From Bacteroidaceae bacterium (GTDB lineage Bacteria; Bacteroidota; Bacteroidia; Bacteroidales; Bacteroidaceae): a stretch of DNA of 64,000 bases. Location: the NCBI GenBank assembly GCA_017615125.1, contig JAGAAS010000076.1, positions 1 through 64,000 on the forward strand, in the 5' to 3' direction. This document shows positions 25,715 through 34,120 of this stretch, piece after piece. The position numbers and the translations under genes are program-made. The number at the start of each line of letters is the position of its first letter. Position 1 is the stretch's first letter. The notes under the pieces are model-generated. The model was not told the DNA's origin. It did no database searches and worked only from the letters and a program-made list of their open reading frames with translations.

Positions 25715-27273
25715 AAAGACTTCTCCTCATCACACTCTCCCTGCTCAGCACAGTCGTGCTGGCGCAGAACTTCAACGTCGACCTCAGCCGCGTGCGGAAG
25801 CTGATTATGGCCGAGGGTGCCATCAGCAACCTCTATGTAGAGGATATCAACGAAGAGAAAGTCATCGAGGCGGGCATCAAGGCAATGCTCAAGGAGCTGG
25901 ATCCCCACTCCGTCTACAACAACGCCGAGGAGGTGAAGAAGATGAACGAGCCCCTTCAGGGCAACTTCGAGGGCATCGGCGTGCAGTTCAACATTGCCGA
26001 CGACACGTTGCTCGTCATCCAGACCATCTCGGGAGGCCCTTCCCAGCGGGTAGGCATCTACGCAGGCGACAGGATCATCAGCGTGAACGATACAGCGATT
26101 GCTGGCGTCAAGATGGACCGCAATGAGATTATGAAGCGCCTGCGCGGGCCCAAGGGCACGAAGGTGAACCTAGGCGTCGTACGGCGCGGCATCAAGGAGC
26201 CTCTCTCCTTTGTCGTCGTGCGGGATAAGATTCCCGTCAACACCCTCGAAGCCGCCTACATGATTACTCCTCAGATAGGCTACATCCGTCTGGGAAGCTT
26301 CGGGCAGACCTCCCACAAGGAGGTAACAGAAGCCATCGACAAGCTGAAGAAGCAGGGTATGGAGGACCTGATCTTCGACCTTGAAGACAACGGAGGAGGC
26401 CTGCTGCAGGCAGCCGTAGAGATTGCCAACGAGTTCCTTCGTCCCGGGCAGCTTATCGTCTACACGCAAGGACGCCGTGTTCCGCGTCAGGAGTACGCTG
26501 CTGCCGGCAGAGGGAAATTCCAGGAGGGGCGCCTCGTCGTCCTCATCAACGAGTATAGCGCCTCCGCCTCCGAGATCGTCACCGGAGCCGTGCAGGACTG
26601 GGATAGAGCCTACGTCGTCGGCAGAAGGTCGTTCGGCAAAGGGCTCGTTCAGCGCCCCATCATGCTCCCCGACGACTCGATGATACGCCTTACCGTCGCC
26701 CACTACTACACCCCCAGCGGGCGCTGCGTGCAGAAGCCCTACGACAAGACCGTTGACTACAGCAAGGACATCATCAACCGCTACAACAACGGCGAGCTGA
26801 CGAGCGCCGACAGCATTCACTTCCCCGACTCGCTCCGCTTCACCACCAAGCTGTTAGGACGTACCGTCTACGGAGGAGGAGGCATCATGCCCGACTGCTT
26901 CGTGCCCATCGACACCATCACCTACACGAAATACCATCGGGAGCTTGTCGCCAAAGGCGCCGTCAACAGCGCCAACGTCAGCCTCATCGACAAGAACCGC
27001 AAAGCCTGGGAGAAAGCCTACCCCACCTTTGACAAGTTCAAGAAGGACTTCGACATCACCGACGACATGCTGCAGGTGCTGCTGAAGAAAGCCGAAGAGG
27101 CCAAGGTCCCCTTCGACCAGGAGCAGTACGACGCCTCGCTCCCCCTCATCCGCCTTCAGCTGAAAGCCCTCGTCGCCCGCGACCTGTGGAACACGAGCGA
27201 GTATTTCGAAATCATCAACGACAACAACGACGCCCTGAAAGCCGCCCTCCGCTATCTGGAGGTAACACATTAG
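25711..27273 (+). CDS. S41 family carboxyl-terminal processing peptidase
   Basis: 520 residues from the ATG at 25711, which overlaps the coaD stop by four bases and gives a clean signal peptide (MKRLLLITLSLLSTVVLAQN). A PDZ domain lies around residues 75-165, and the S41 catalytic domain has LEDNGGGLLQAAVEIANEF, the serine in EYSASASEI (Ser285) and the lysine in SFGKGLVQ (Lys310). Such enzymes cut proteins at their C-terminus in the periplasm. The extra C-terminal part (about 400-520) is usual in Bacteroidetes members. The gene end overlaps the stop of the converging HU-like gene by four bases (27270-27273). Confidence 0.9.
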   Translation: MKRLLLITLSLLSTVVLAQNFNVDLSRVRKLIMAEGAISNLYVEDINEEKVIEAGIKAMLKELDPHSVYNNAEEVKKMNEPLQGNFEGIGVQFNIADDTLLVIQTISGGPSQRVGIYAGDRIISVNDTAIAGVKMDRNEIMKRLRGPKGTKVNLGVVRRGIKEPLSFVVVRDKIPVNTLEAAYMITPQIGYIRLGSFGQTSHKEVTEAIDKLKKQGMEDLIFDLEDNGGGLLQAAVEIANEFLRPGQLIVYTQGRRVPRQEYAAAGRGKFQEGRLVVLINEYSASASEIVTGAVQDWDRAYVVGRRSFGKGLVQRPIMLPDDSMIRLTVAHYYTPSGRCVQKPYDKTVDYSKDIINRYNNGELTSADSIHFPDSLRFTTKLLGRTVYGGGGIMPDCFVPIDTITYTKYHRELVAKGAVNSANVSLIDKNRKAWEKAYPTFDKFKKDFDITDDMLQVLLKKAEEAKVPFDQEQYDASLPLIRLQLKALVARDLWNTSEYFEIINDNNDALKAALRYLEVTH

Positions 27274-27947
27274 CCTGCGCCAAAACTGGGAGCGGGCGTA
27301 TAAAAACGCGCGTTACGGCTTCCCTGCGCCTGCAAGGCACCCTCCTCAACGAGCGTTTTCAGCCAATGTATCGCCTGATTGCGCGAGATGCCAAGATGCT
27401 GTTCCAGCTCACGCCGCAGGAGGACCTGATGTGTAGCGAAATGCTGCGAAAGGAACGCATTCACTTCTTCGCGCGCGAGAGGCTCAGCAGACTTCACCCC
27501 GCTGTTGGCAAAGACAGCATGCTTCATTGCCTTCTGCAGCTCCCGGCTGGGAGAAAAAAGCACGCGATTCACGCAGACATCCTCGGCCCGGATGCTGTCC
27601 GAGAGCATTTTCCGCAAGCGCTCCGCCCCGTTAGCACCAAGTTTCTTCTGCTTCAGCGAAAGCCCGAAGCTCCCTACGCCTTCCACCCTCAGGCGGTTGC
27701 CGTCGAGCAACGTTTCTGTCAGCACCTGCGAGAATGCCGCCAGCGCAGCACGCACGTCGGGAGCCTTCACCGTACACCGCTGGGCAATAATCTCAGCCAG
27801 CTCCTCCGTCGTTACCGTCGTCTGGTTGTACGGAACGATGTGGACAGGCTCCTGCCCCTCGGGGAAATCCTCTCCCCTGACGGCAGAGCGCCTCACCGTC
27901 TGAAAAAGGATTTTCCCGCCTTCTTTTACCTTTGTTGATTGTTTCAT
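27270..27947 (-). CDS. HU-like DNA-binding protein with extra C-terminal helical domain
   Basis: 225 residues from the ATG at 27947. The N-terminal two thirds match the HU/IHF-like family of Bacteroidetes: VTTEELAEIIAQRCTVKAPDVRAALAAF, then VEGVGSFGLSLKQ. The C-terminal part (about 165-225) contains HLGISRNQAIHWLKTLVEEG, a helix-turn-helix or winged-helix pattern that could add sequence-specific contact. A longer in-frame start at 28016 lies in the repeat array and after the predicted promoter, so the shorter start is preferred. It probably binds DNA as a dimer in the nucleoid; the long leader with repeats suggests controlled or auto-regulated expression, which is inference. Confidence 0.75.
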   Translation of the reverse strand: MKQSTKVKEGGKILFQTVRRSAVRGEDFPEGQEPVHIVPYNQTTVTTEELAEIIAQRCTVKAPDVRAALAAFSQVLTETLLDGNRLRVEGVGSFGLSLKQKKLGANGAERLRKMLSDSIRAEDVCVNRVLFSPSRELQKAMKHAVFANSGVKSAEPLAREEVNAFLSQHFATHQVLLRRELEQHLGISRNQAIHWLKTLVEEGALQAQGSRNARFYTPAPSFGAG

Positions 27948-27990
27948 AGAATAAGAGTTTAAATGTCGTTTTATTAAAAAAGTTGTTGTA

Positions 27991-28112
27991 CCTTCACGTT
28001 GGGACAGTTGAATCAACGTGTTGGGACAGTTAAACCTTCACGTTGGGACAGTTAGATCAACGTGATGATACAACAACATTGTCCCTCGAAAAACCAACTT
28101 TGTCCTTCGAAA
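27991..28112 (-). repeat. Repeat array in the predicted 5' leader of the HU-like gene
   Basis: On the + strand TTGGGACAGTT occurs at 27999, 28021 and 28043, exactly 22 bases apart, inside a larger 44-base unit (27991-28034, partly repeated from 28035 with two substitutions before it decays). Two further copies TTGTCC(C/T)TCGAAA start at 28079 and 28100, 21 bases apart, and contain TGTCC, the reverse complement of GGACA in the first set. With the predicted promoter at 28113-28143 all of this lies inside the untranslated leader of the HU-like gene, about 158 bases long. Confidence 0.75.
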
Positions 28113-28143
28113 CAAAGATACGGTTTTTCTGGGAGAAAGCCAA
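28113..28143 (-). promoter_or_regulatory. Predicted promoter of the HU-like gene
   Basis: On the minus strand TTG (28143-28141), 20 bases, then TATCTTTG (28120-28113). The 28144-28260 stretch upstream shows no gene; a 71-codon open frame there is not convincing. Confidence 0.6.
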
Positions 28144-28261
28144 TGCCTTGCTGCCTTTTTTTGCGTCAAATCGCGTAGAAATTTGGCTTGCCGAAGACTT
28201 CGTTTGCCTTCTTATAGGAATGCCCGCAACCCTGCTTTTGACATCTTTCTTTTCTTAGCGA

Positions 28262-28294
28262 AATAAAAAAGAGAGGGAAGATTTTTCCCTCTCT
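28262..28294 (-). terminator. Intrinsic terminator of the HIT gene
   Basis: A perfect 10-bp stem (28270-28279 and 28285-28294, AGAGAGGGAA with TTCCCTCTCT) followed on the minus strand by TTTTTATTT. It lies 43 bases after the HIT gene stop. Confidence 0.75.
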
Positions 28295-28336
28295 ACTAAT
28301 ATTGAATTTCGCGTCAGAACTTCTGCGAGGAAAGTA

Positions 28337-28735
28337 TCAGAGCTTCACGTTTTCGCTGATGCGACGGGCTATGTCTGCAAACTGCTCGGGCGTGAGCTCC
28401 TTTTTGGGGTTGGTGAAGAGCAAGTCGCTCTCCTTCTGCAGGGGCACGAGATGGATGTGAGCATGAGGAACTTCCATCCCGAGCACCGCTACGCCTACGC
28501 GCTTGCAAGGAACGGCTGCCTTCACAGCTTCTGCTACGCGCTTGGCAAAGAGCGTCAACGATGCATACTCCTCGTCGGTAAGGTCAAACAGATAATCGAC
28601 TTCGCGCTTGGGGATGCAGAGCGTGTGCCCTTCCTGCAAAGGATTGATGTCAAGGAAAGCGAAGTTGTGCTCGTCTTCGGCTACCTTGTAGCAAGGAATC
28701 TCTCCTGCTATGATGCGTGAAAAAATAGAGGCCAT
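28337..28735 (-). CDS. HIT family protein (histidine triad hydrolase)
   Basis: 132 residues. The histidine triad reads PHAHIHLVP (His91, His93, His95), preceded by the front half SIFSRIIAGEIPCYKV and FLDINPLQEGHTLCIPKR. HIT proteins of the Hint type hydrolyse AMP-linked substrates such as AMP-NH2 or AMP-lysine. The usual motif is HxHxHxx, and all three histidines are present. It is probably cytoplasmic. It follows greA on the same strand, 148 bases later, with AT-rich sequence between; that spacer (28736-28883) shows no gene and only a weak hairpin. Confidence 0.9.
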   Translation of the reverse strand: MASIFSRIIAGEIPCYKVAEDEHNFAFLDINPLQEGHTLCIPKREVDYLFDLTDEEYASLTLFAKRVAEAVKAAVPCKRVGVAVLGMEVPHAHIHLVPLQKESDLLFTNPKKELTPEQFADIARRISENVKL

Positions 28736-28883
28736 AGTATAGATAATTAGGTAATCAAATAATCAAATGATGAAGGGCCAAAAGGCTAAGGGGTTAAATG
28801 GGGAATCGTTTTTTTGTTGAATTGGGGTATCGTGGGACGATTTACAAATTAACGATTTTACGATTCTCCAATCAAACGCTTTT

Positions 28884-29348
28884 TTAGATGGAGATATTGA
28901 GGATTTCCAGTTCGAGCATTCCTGCAGGAATCTTTATCGCTACTTTCTCGCCTACCGAATGGCCCAACAGGCCCTGCGCAATGGGGGTGTTGACAGAGAT
29001 TTTCCCTGCCTTGAGGTTTGCCTCGCTCTCGGGCACGATGGTGTAGCTCATCTTTGCCTTCGTCTTCACGTTCTTCAGCTCCACTTTCGTGAGCACCTGC
29101 ACGGTGTCGGCCTTGATCTTCGACGTGTCTATAATCTTTGCTTCGCTGATTGTCTGCTTCAGCTGATTGATCTTCATCTCGAGCATTCCCTGTGCTTCCT
29201 TGGCTGCATCATACTCTGCATTTTCCGACAGGTCTCCTTTATCCCTTGCTTCAGCAATCTGCCGTGCAATCTCAGGACGACGGATGCTTTCCAGTTCTTT
29301 CAGTTCGGCTACTAATTGGTCGAACCCTTCTTGTGACATATAAGCCAT
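28884..29348 (-). CDS. greA: Transcription elongation factor GreA
   Basis: 154 residues, the usual length. The N-terminal coiled coil contains the acidic tip sequence RDKGDLSENAEYDAAKEAQG that enters the RNA polymerase secondary channel, and the C-terminal FKBP-like domain ends in SPIAQGLLG-type sequence (here TPIAQGLLGHSVGEKVAIKI). GreA stimulates cleavage of backtracked RNA. Its predicted promoter at 29461-29490 leaves a leader of about 107 bases with a hairpin and U-tract. A second possible start two residues on (MSQEG) exists; the first ATG gives MAYMSQ, as in many Bacteroidetes GreA proteins. Confidence 0.95.
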   Translation of the reverse strand: MAYMSQEGFDQLVAELKELESIRRPEIARQIAEARDKGDLSENAEYDAAKEAQGMLEMKINQLKQTISEAKIIDTSKIKADTVQVLTKVELKNVKTKAKMSYTIVPESEANLKAGKISVNTPIAQGLLGHSVGEKVAIKIPAGMLELEILNISI

Positions 29349-29401
29349 AATGTGTTAATTTTGATATTAATTTAATTTGTTAATACTCTTTTGATAGTGA
29401 G

Positions 29402-29435
29402 CAAAAAAGAATCCCGGCAATTTTTCATGCCGGAA
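29402..29435 (-). terminator. Hairpin with U-tract in the greA leader / end of the upstream gene
   Basis: Read on the minus strand TTCCGGCA (29435-29428) pairs with TGCCGGGA (29419-29412) with one G-T pair, loop of 8 bases, then TTCTTTTTTGC. It can end the transcript of the TlpA-like gene upstream, but it also lies after the predicted greA promoter, so greA transcripts must read through it. Confidence 0.7.
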
Positions 29436-29460
29436 CCCATTTTCTTTCTCATTGTGGGGA

Positions 29461-29490
29461 CAAAGTTAGTGCATCCTCAGAAGAAAACAA
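29461..29490 (-). promoter_or_regulatory. Predicted promoter of greA
   Basis: On the minus strand TTG (29490-29488), 19 bases, TAACTTTG (29468-29461). Transcription would begin near 29454, upstream of the hairpin. Confidence 0.5.
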
Positions 29491-29532
29491 AACAAAAACG
29501 GATATTTTTTATTCTTTAGCACACTTATACGT

Positions 29533-30723
29533 TTATTTGCCCTTCATGGCTGCCTGCACAGACTCCACCAAAGTCTTTTCGTCTTCTATGCGAAGGACGA
29601 GCTCGTTGTCGCGGTTCACTATAAAATAGGTAGGCAGAGCGGAGACTCCATAAAGACTGGCAACGGGCGACTTGAAAAGGATGGCTCCGTCGCGCGTAAC
29701 GAACCAATTGGTTTCCGCATCGCGCACGCAAACCCAAGGCAGGTTGTTCACAGCCATCCGCCAATAATGCTCGTTCTCGTCGAGCGACACCTGATAGATC
29801 TCGAAGCCCTGCTCGGCATATTCGTTATAGAGCTCCCGCAGCGTGAGCACGCTGACGGCGCTTGTCTCCTGGGCATAGGCGCAGAAGCTGAGAAGGACCA
29901 CCTTTCCCTTCAAGTCGCTGAGCTTGTGCTGTGCTCCGTCGGCATCCATAAGGTCGATATCTATGATGGACGCCTCGACAATCTTATCTTCCAGCTTGCT
30001 GAAGTCGGACGGACGGGCAGGGCGCGTGTTGCTCATTCCCTTGATGGCAATATTATGAAGGTTGCGCGTGCGAGTTGCCTCAGGATAAAACGTATCGAGG
30101 CTGGTGGCGACGGCAGCAAAAGCCTTCACGTCGTCACGATTGTTCAGAGGATCGAAGATAAGCTCGCCCCCGAGCCGCTGGAAGAGGGCGAAGTAGGCAT
30201 AGGGCTTCAAGGGATTGGCGTAGATATACTTCATGCGTACGGAGTCCTTGTACTGCTGAACGGCTTCGCGGATCTTCATGCGGGTGACGCCTGTCTCAGG
30301 CCCGCTGGCGCGTATCATGCCCATCACTTTGTTCTGAAGCTCTATCTGCTGCAGGACAAGGTCCTTCAGCTTCTCATTGTCTTCGGAGCCGCTCACCTTG
30401 TAGGCTATGGACATAACGGGAAGCGCAGCTTCGACACGCACGGTTTCGGTGCTGTCGATGCTGATGTTCACCATCTCGCGCTCGACGCGAAGACGATAGA
30501 AATCGTAGCACTCGGGTTTGGGAACTTTGAAGAGGAACTTTCCGTCGTCCTTCAGTTTCACGGAATCGACAACAGACAGTTTATCGACATTCAAGGCATC
30601 CAGATAAAGAGTCTTTCCTGTTGCCTCCGTGATGTTACCTTCGATAACAGCCTGGGGGTTTTGCTTACAGCCCCAAAGCAACAAAGAACCGAAAACAGTT
30701 GCTATAACGAGATATTTTTTCAT
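29533..30723 (-). CDS. DUF4369/TlpA-like thioredoxin-fold lipoprotein lacking the CXXC motif
   Basis: 396 residues. A signal peptide with lipobox at Cys19 (LLLWGC), then an N-terminal DUF4369-like beta domain (about 25-110), a helical linker, and a C-terminal thioredoxin-like domain from about residue 250. At the place where TlpA proteins have FWASWCxxC the sequence is FCAYAQETSAV: the two cysteines are replaced by Gln285 and Ser288, although a Cys281 sits earlier. The cis-proline site remains (SALPTYFIV). Thus the fold is kept but the usual disulfide exchange cannot work in the standard way. It may have a binding or scaffold role in the envelope. It is divergent from pnp. Confidence 0.75.
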   Translation of the reverse strand: MKKYLVIATVFGSLLLWGCKQNPQAVIEGNITEATGKTLYLDALNVDKLSVVDSVKLKDDGKFLFKVPKPECYDFYRLRVEREMVNISIDSTETVRVEAALPVMSIAYKVSGSEDNEKLKDLVLQQIELQNKVMGMIRASGPETGVTRMKIREAVQQYKDSVRMKYIYANPLKPYAYFALFQRLGGELIFDPLNNRDDVKAFAAVATSLDTFYPEATRTRNLHNIAIKGMSNTRPARPSDFSKLEDKIVEASIIDIDLMDADGAQHKLSDLKGKVVLLSFCAYAQETSAVSVLTLRELYNEYAEQGFEIYQVSLDENEHYWRMAVNNLPWVCVRDAETNWFVTRDGAILFKSPVASLYGVSALPTYFIVNRDNELVLRIEDEKTLVESVQAAMKGK

Positions 30724-30744
30724 CCAATCATTATTTTTTCAGCG

Positions 30745-30752
30745 CAAAAGTA
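30745..30752 (-). promoter_or_regulatory. Possible -7 box of the TlpA-like gene
   Basis: TACTTTTG on the minus strand, 21 bases before the ATG. No clear -33 element at 19-21 bases. Confidence 0.35.
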
Positions 30753-30794
30753 CACAAAAAATCAAAAAGGTAGCAGAGTTTCATATTTAAATAT

Positions 30795-30802
30795 TACTTT
30801 TG
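30795..30802 (+). promoter_or_regulatory. Possible -7 box of pnp
   Basis: TACTTTTG, 41 bases before the pnp ATG, divergent from the box at 30745-30752. No clear -33 element. Confidence 0.4.
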
Positions 30803-30843
30803 CGCGAATTTTCGTGAGTTATAAATAATTATCCCAATTTCAA

Positions 30844-33105
30844 ATGAACATTATCACAAAGAAAGTCGCTCTGCCCGATGGTAGAGAGATTACGTTGGAA
30901 ACCGGAAAATTGGCCAAGCAGGCCGACGGAGCCGTAATGGTAACATTGGGCAAAACCATGCTTCTTGCTACCGTTTGCGCCGCCAAAGATGCAGTTCCCG
31001 GCACAGATTTTATGCCTCTTCAGGTTGAGTACAGAGAAAAATACGCCGCATTCGGACGCTATCCCGGTGGTTTCACCAAACGTGAAGGCAAGCCTTCTGA
31101 CTATGAGATTCTGACATGCCGTCTGGTTGACCGCGCCTTGCGTCCCCTTTTCCCAGATAACTACCACGCTGAAGTTTACGTCAACATCATTATGTTCAGC
31201 GCCGACGGCGTCGACATGCCTGACGCTCTGGCTGGCTTAGCAGCATCTGCAGCTCTGGCAGTAAGCGATATTCCTTTCCAAGGCCCCATCTCTGAAGTAC
31301 GCGTTGCCCGCGTCAACGGAGAATTTGTCATCGATCCTACCTTTGAGCAGCTCGAGCAAGCCGATATGGACATCATGGTAGGCGCTACCTACGACAACAT
31401 CATGATGGTGGAAGGCGAGATGAAGGAAGTGAGCGAAGCAGACCTGCTTGCTGCGATGAAGGCTGCCCACGAGGCTATCAAGCCCATGTGCCTTATCCAG
31501 AAGGAGATGGAAGCAGAGTGCGGAAAGACGGAGAAGCGCGAATACTGCCACGAGGTGAACGATGAGGAGCTGCGCGAGCAAGTAGCCAAAGAGTGCTATG
31601 CTCCCGCCTACGCTATCGTGCACGAAGGAAACCTCGCCAAGCACGAGCGCGAAGACGCCTATGCTGCTATCAGCGAGGAGTTCAAGGCTCGCTATGCCGA
31701 AGCTCATCCCGAGCTCAGCGAGGAAGAGCTGGAAGAGAAGAACGCCCTTATCGACCGTTACTACGCCGCTGTAGAGCGCGATGCTATGCGTCGCTGCGTC
31801 TTGGACGAAGGCAAGCGCCTCGACGGACGTAAGACGACGGAGATCCGTCCTATCTGGTGCGAAGCAGGTTATCTGCCCGGCCCTCACGGCTCAGCCATCT
31901 TCACACGCGGTGAGACTCAGTCGCTTACCAGCGTAACTCTCGGCACGAAGGACGATGAGAAGATCGTCGACGACGTGCTTGACAAGAGCAAGATGCGCTT
32001 CCTCCTCCACTACAACTTCCCTCCCTTCAGCACGGGCGAAGCAAAGGCACAGCGCAGCGTGGGACGTCGTGAAATCGGACACGGGCACCTCGCTTGGCGC
32101 GCCCTGAAGGAGATGATTCCCCACGACTACGCCTACTGCGTGCGTGTTGTCAGCGACATCCTCGAGAGCAACGGTTCTTCGTCGATGGCTACCGTCTGCG
32201 CAGGCACTCTTGCCCTTATGGACGCAGGCGTTCCTATCGCACGTCCCGTGAGCGGCATCGCTATGGGCCTCATCAAGAATCCCGGAGAGGACAAGTATGC
32301 CGTCCTGAGCGACATCCTCGGCGACGAAGACCACTTGGGCGATATGGACTTCAAGACAACGGGTACCATTAAGGGACTTACGGCTACGCAGATGGACATC
32401 AAGTGCGACGGATTGTCGTACGAGATCCTCGAGAAGGCCCTTGCGCAGGCTAAGGAAGGACGTATGCACATCCTCAACTGCATGCTCGAGACGCTTCCCG
32501 AGCCAAGAGCCGAGCTCAAGCCTCACGCTCCGCGCATCGAGATGATAACCATTCCGAAAGAGTTCATCGGCGCCGTCATTGGCCCGGGAGGAAAGATTAT
32601 TCAGGGTATGCAGGAAGAGACGGGCGCATCCATCAATATCGAAGAGGTGGACGGCGTCGGCAAGGTAGAGATTGCTGCCAACAACAAAGAGGCTATCGAT
32701 GCTGCTCTGTCGAAAATCCGCGCTATCGTAGCCATTCCCGAAGTGGGAGAAATCTACGAGGGAAAGATCCGCAGCATCATGCCCTACGGTGCCTTCGTTG
32801 AGATTATGCCCGGAAAGGACGGTTTGCTCCACATTTCTGAAATCGACTGGAAGCGCTTCGAGACGATGGAAGAGACAGGCCTGAAGGAAGGCGACAAGAT
32901 TCAGGTGAAGCTGCTTGAGATCGACGCCAAGACGGGTAAGCTCAAGCTGAGTCACCGTGTTCTCATTGAGAAGCCTGCCGACTACGTTGAGCGCGCAGCA
33001 CGTCGCGAGCGTGGCGGTGAAGGAAGAGAGCGTCATAACGGCAACCACAACGGGAACCGTCCCGAGAGGCATCCTCGCAACGAGAAGCCCTCAACGGAAG
33101 AGTAA
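30844..33105 (+). CDS. pnp: Polyribonucleotide nucleotidyltransferase (PNPase)
   Basis: 753 residues. Two RNase PH domains are separated by an all-helical domain, then a KH domain ([18 protein letters not shown]) and an S1 domain ([20 protein letters not shown]). The first RNase PH half begins [20 protein letters not shown] and shows FPDNYHAE; the second has [19 protein letters not shown] and [20 protein letters not shown]. PNPase degrades RNA from the 3' end with phosphate. The final stretch (about 715-753) is Arg/Asn/His-rich, as in several Bacteroidetes PNPases. A terminator follows 28 bases after the stop. Confidence 0.95.
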   Translation: MNIITKKVALPDGREITLETGKLAKQADGAVMVTLGKTMLLATVCAAKDAVPGTDFMPLQVEYREKYAAFGRYPGGFTKREGKPSDYEILTCRLVDRALRPLFPDNYHAEVYVNIIMFSADGVDMPDALAGLAASAALAVSDIPFQGPISEVRVARVNGEFVIDPTFEQLEQADMDIMVGATYDNIMMVEGEMKEVSEADLLAAMKAAHEAIKPMCLIQKEMEAECGKTEKREYCHEVNDEELREQVAKECYAPAYAIVHEGNLAKHEREDAYAAISEEFKARYAEAHPELSEEELEEKNALIDRYYAAVERDAMRRCVLDEGKRLDGRKTTEIRPIWCEAGYLPGPHGSAIFTRGETQSLTSVTLGTKDDEKIVDDVLDKSKMRFLLHYNFPPFSTGEAKAQRSVGRREIGHGHLAWRALKEMIPHDYAYCVRVVSDILESNGSSSMATVCAGTLALMDAGVPIARPVSGIAMGLIKNPGEDKYAVLSDILGDEDHLGDMDFKTTGTIKGLTATQMDIKCDGLSYEILEKALAQAKEGRMHILNCMLETLPEPRAELKPHAPRIEMITIPKEFIGAVIGPGGKIIQGMQEETGASINIEEVDGVGKVEIAANNKEAIDAALSKIRAIVAIPEVGEIYEGKIRSIMPYGAFVEIMPGKDGLLHISEIDWKRFETMEETGLKEGDKIQVKLLEIDAKTGKLKLSHRVLIEKPADYVERAARRERGGEGRERHNGNHNGNRPERHPRNEKPSTEE

Positions 33106-33132
33106 ACGCTGACGTTTCTCCCAAACGTAAGG

Positions 33133-33167
33133 AAAAGGATGAGCCTCGTGTGAGGCCCATCCTTTTT
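33133..33167 (+). terminator. Intrinsic terminator of pnp
   Basis: AAAAGGATG (33133-33141) pairs with CATCCTTTT (33158-33166) and GCCTC (33143-33147) with GAGGC (33152-33156), loop GTGT, ending in TTTTT. Confidence 0.8.
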
Positions 33168-33249
33168 CATTTACCCTTTCCGACACGAAACGGCAGCAAG
33201 GGAACTCCCAATAAAAACCGAAAATCCACGATGGAAAGGGGACTTTTAT

Positions 33250-33350
33250 TTAAAAATCAAATAGCCGCAACCCCTCACTTGGGACGGCTATTTGACCAAC
33301 ACAAAAACTAAACTAGACTTAACTTAAAACGCATCGTTTCACAACGACTT
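33250..33350 (-). ncRNA. Predicted orphan small RNA, about 100 nt
   Basis: A full promoter on the minus strand (33357-33388) drives nothing but this stretch. The expected RNA starts near 33350, forms a 5-bp hairpin with a GTGA (GNRA-type) tetraloop (TCGTT/AACGA, 33347-33334), then an A/U-rich single-stranded middle, then a terminator-like hairpin with perfect 11-bp stem (TCAAATAGCCG 33295-33285 with CGGCTATTTGA 33267-33257), loop of 17 bases, and TTTTT at 33256-33252. No open frame is in it. The gap 33168-33249 beside it and the rest of 33389-33477 hold nothing recognisable. Confidence 0.55.
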
Positions 33351-33356
33351 CTGATG

Positions 33357-33388
33357 CAAAGGTAAAAACAAAAAAATGAACCACCAAA
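33357..33388 (-). promoter_or_regulatory. Predicted promoter of the orphan small RNA
   Basis: On the minus strand TTTG (33388-33385), 20 bases, TACCTTTG (33364-33357): a full match to the Bacteroidetes promoter consensus. Confidence 0.65.
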
Positions 33389-33483
33389 TAAATATGCAAA
33401 AATTCACAAAAAATTTGCAACTTTTTTTCGCCATCCGCCATTAATTTCTCTATGGGAAGAACGGTTTTTTTGTCCAGCGCAAT

Positions 33484-33566
33484 TTTTTCCTTCTCGATAC
33501 GAAATTTTCCCTTCTTGAAAAAAATTTTTCCCTTCTCGAAAAAACCGTATGAAGAAGGGAAAAATC
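33484..33566. repeat. Dispersed repeat copy (composite, inverted)
   Basis: Three tandem CCTTCT-containing units (33489, 33510 and 33532 on) with AAATTTT spacers, ending in the inverted core CCGTATGAAGAAGGGAAAAA at 33545-33564. The core is shortened here: the CTCGCC part is replaced by CTCGAAAAAA. A hairpin CCCTTCT/AGAAGGG is possible. It lies 168 bases before the next gene. Confidence 0.6.
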
Positions 33567-33733
33567 GGGGCTGTCCAGAGATACTTCTCGATGCCCTTTT
33601 CAGCCCTCAGAAAAAGATTTCGGAAAATGATTATGAGGTTCCGCCGAATTGCCGTATTTTTGCATAAAAACCGAGAGAATATACACATCATCAACTGCCA
33701 AAAGCGGAAGGTAGAATCTCAATTTTCAAGGAT

Positions 33734-34108
33734 ATGGAAAGGAAAAAGACAACACCCGCGTTTATCACGGAGCTCCAGCCAAACGAAATCTTCGTCTTCG
33801 GGAGCAACCTGCAAGGCATGCACGGAGGAGGTGCGGCGCTCATCGCCTACCGCAAGTTCGGAGCCATCATGGGGCAGGGCGTAGGGCTGCAAGGACAGAG
33901 CTACGGCATCCCTACGATGCAGGGAGGCGTGGAAACGATACGTCCCTACGTGGACGAGTTCATCCTGTTTGCCCAAGCACATCCCGAGCTGACATTCCTC
34001 GTCACACGCATCGGCTGCGGCATCGCAGGCTTCACCGACGAGGAAATGGCGCCGCTGTTCCGGGAAGCCTACAACGTGGAGAACATCGTGCTTCCTCCCG
34101 GATGGTAA
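33734..34108 (+). CDS. Small A1S_2505-like protein (phage-associated family, macro-like motif)
   Basis: 124 residues without signal peptide. The stretch VFGSNLQGMHGGGAALIAYR followed by GQGVGLQGQSYGIPT and later TRIGCGIAGF is the signature of a family annotated from phages and bacteria as A1S_2505-like; the glycine-rich loops recall ADP-ribose-binding macro domains, but I am not sure they share that fold. No catalytic residue can be named. It is followed 12 bases later by a GNAT acetyltransferase gene, so the two may be co-transcribed. A repeat copy lies upstream. Confidence 0.6.
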   Translation: MERKKTTPAFITELQPNEIFVFGSNLQGMHGGGAALIAYRKFGAIMGQGVGLQGQSYGIPTMQGGVETIRPYVDEFILFAQAHPELTFLVTRIGCGIAGFTDEEMAPLFREAYNVENIVLPPGW

Positions 34109-34120
34109 ACCTGCAGCATC

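Noticed and set aside
27991..28112. CRISPR array
   Set aside because: Repeats are only 11-13 bases with 8-11-base spacers that are themselves similar; there are no cas genes.
28043..28258. 71-codon open frame within and after the HU leader repeats
   Set aside because: It starts inside the repeat array, runs against the predicted promoter, and has no family resemblance or start signal.
31891..33072. 393-codon open frame on the minus strand opposite pnp
   Set aside because: Same reason: the opposite strand encodes a clear PNPase with KH and S1 domains.
33452..33694. Short open frames on both strands around the repeat copy before the A1S_2505-like gene
   Set aside because: They are translations of the pyrimidine-rich repeat and have no support.
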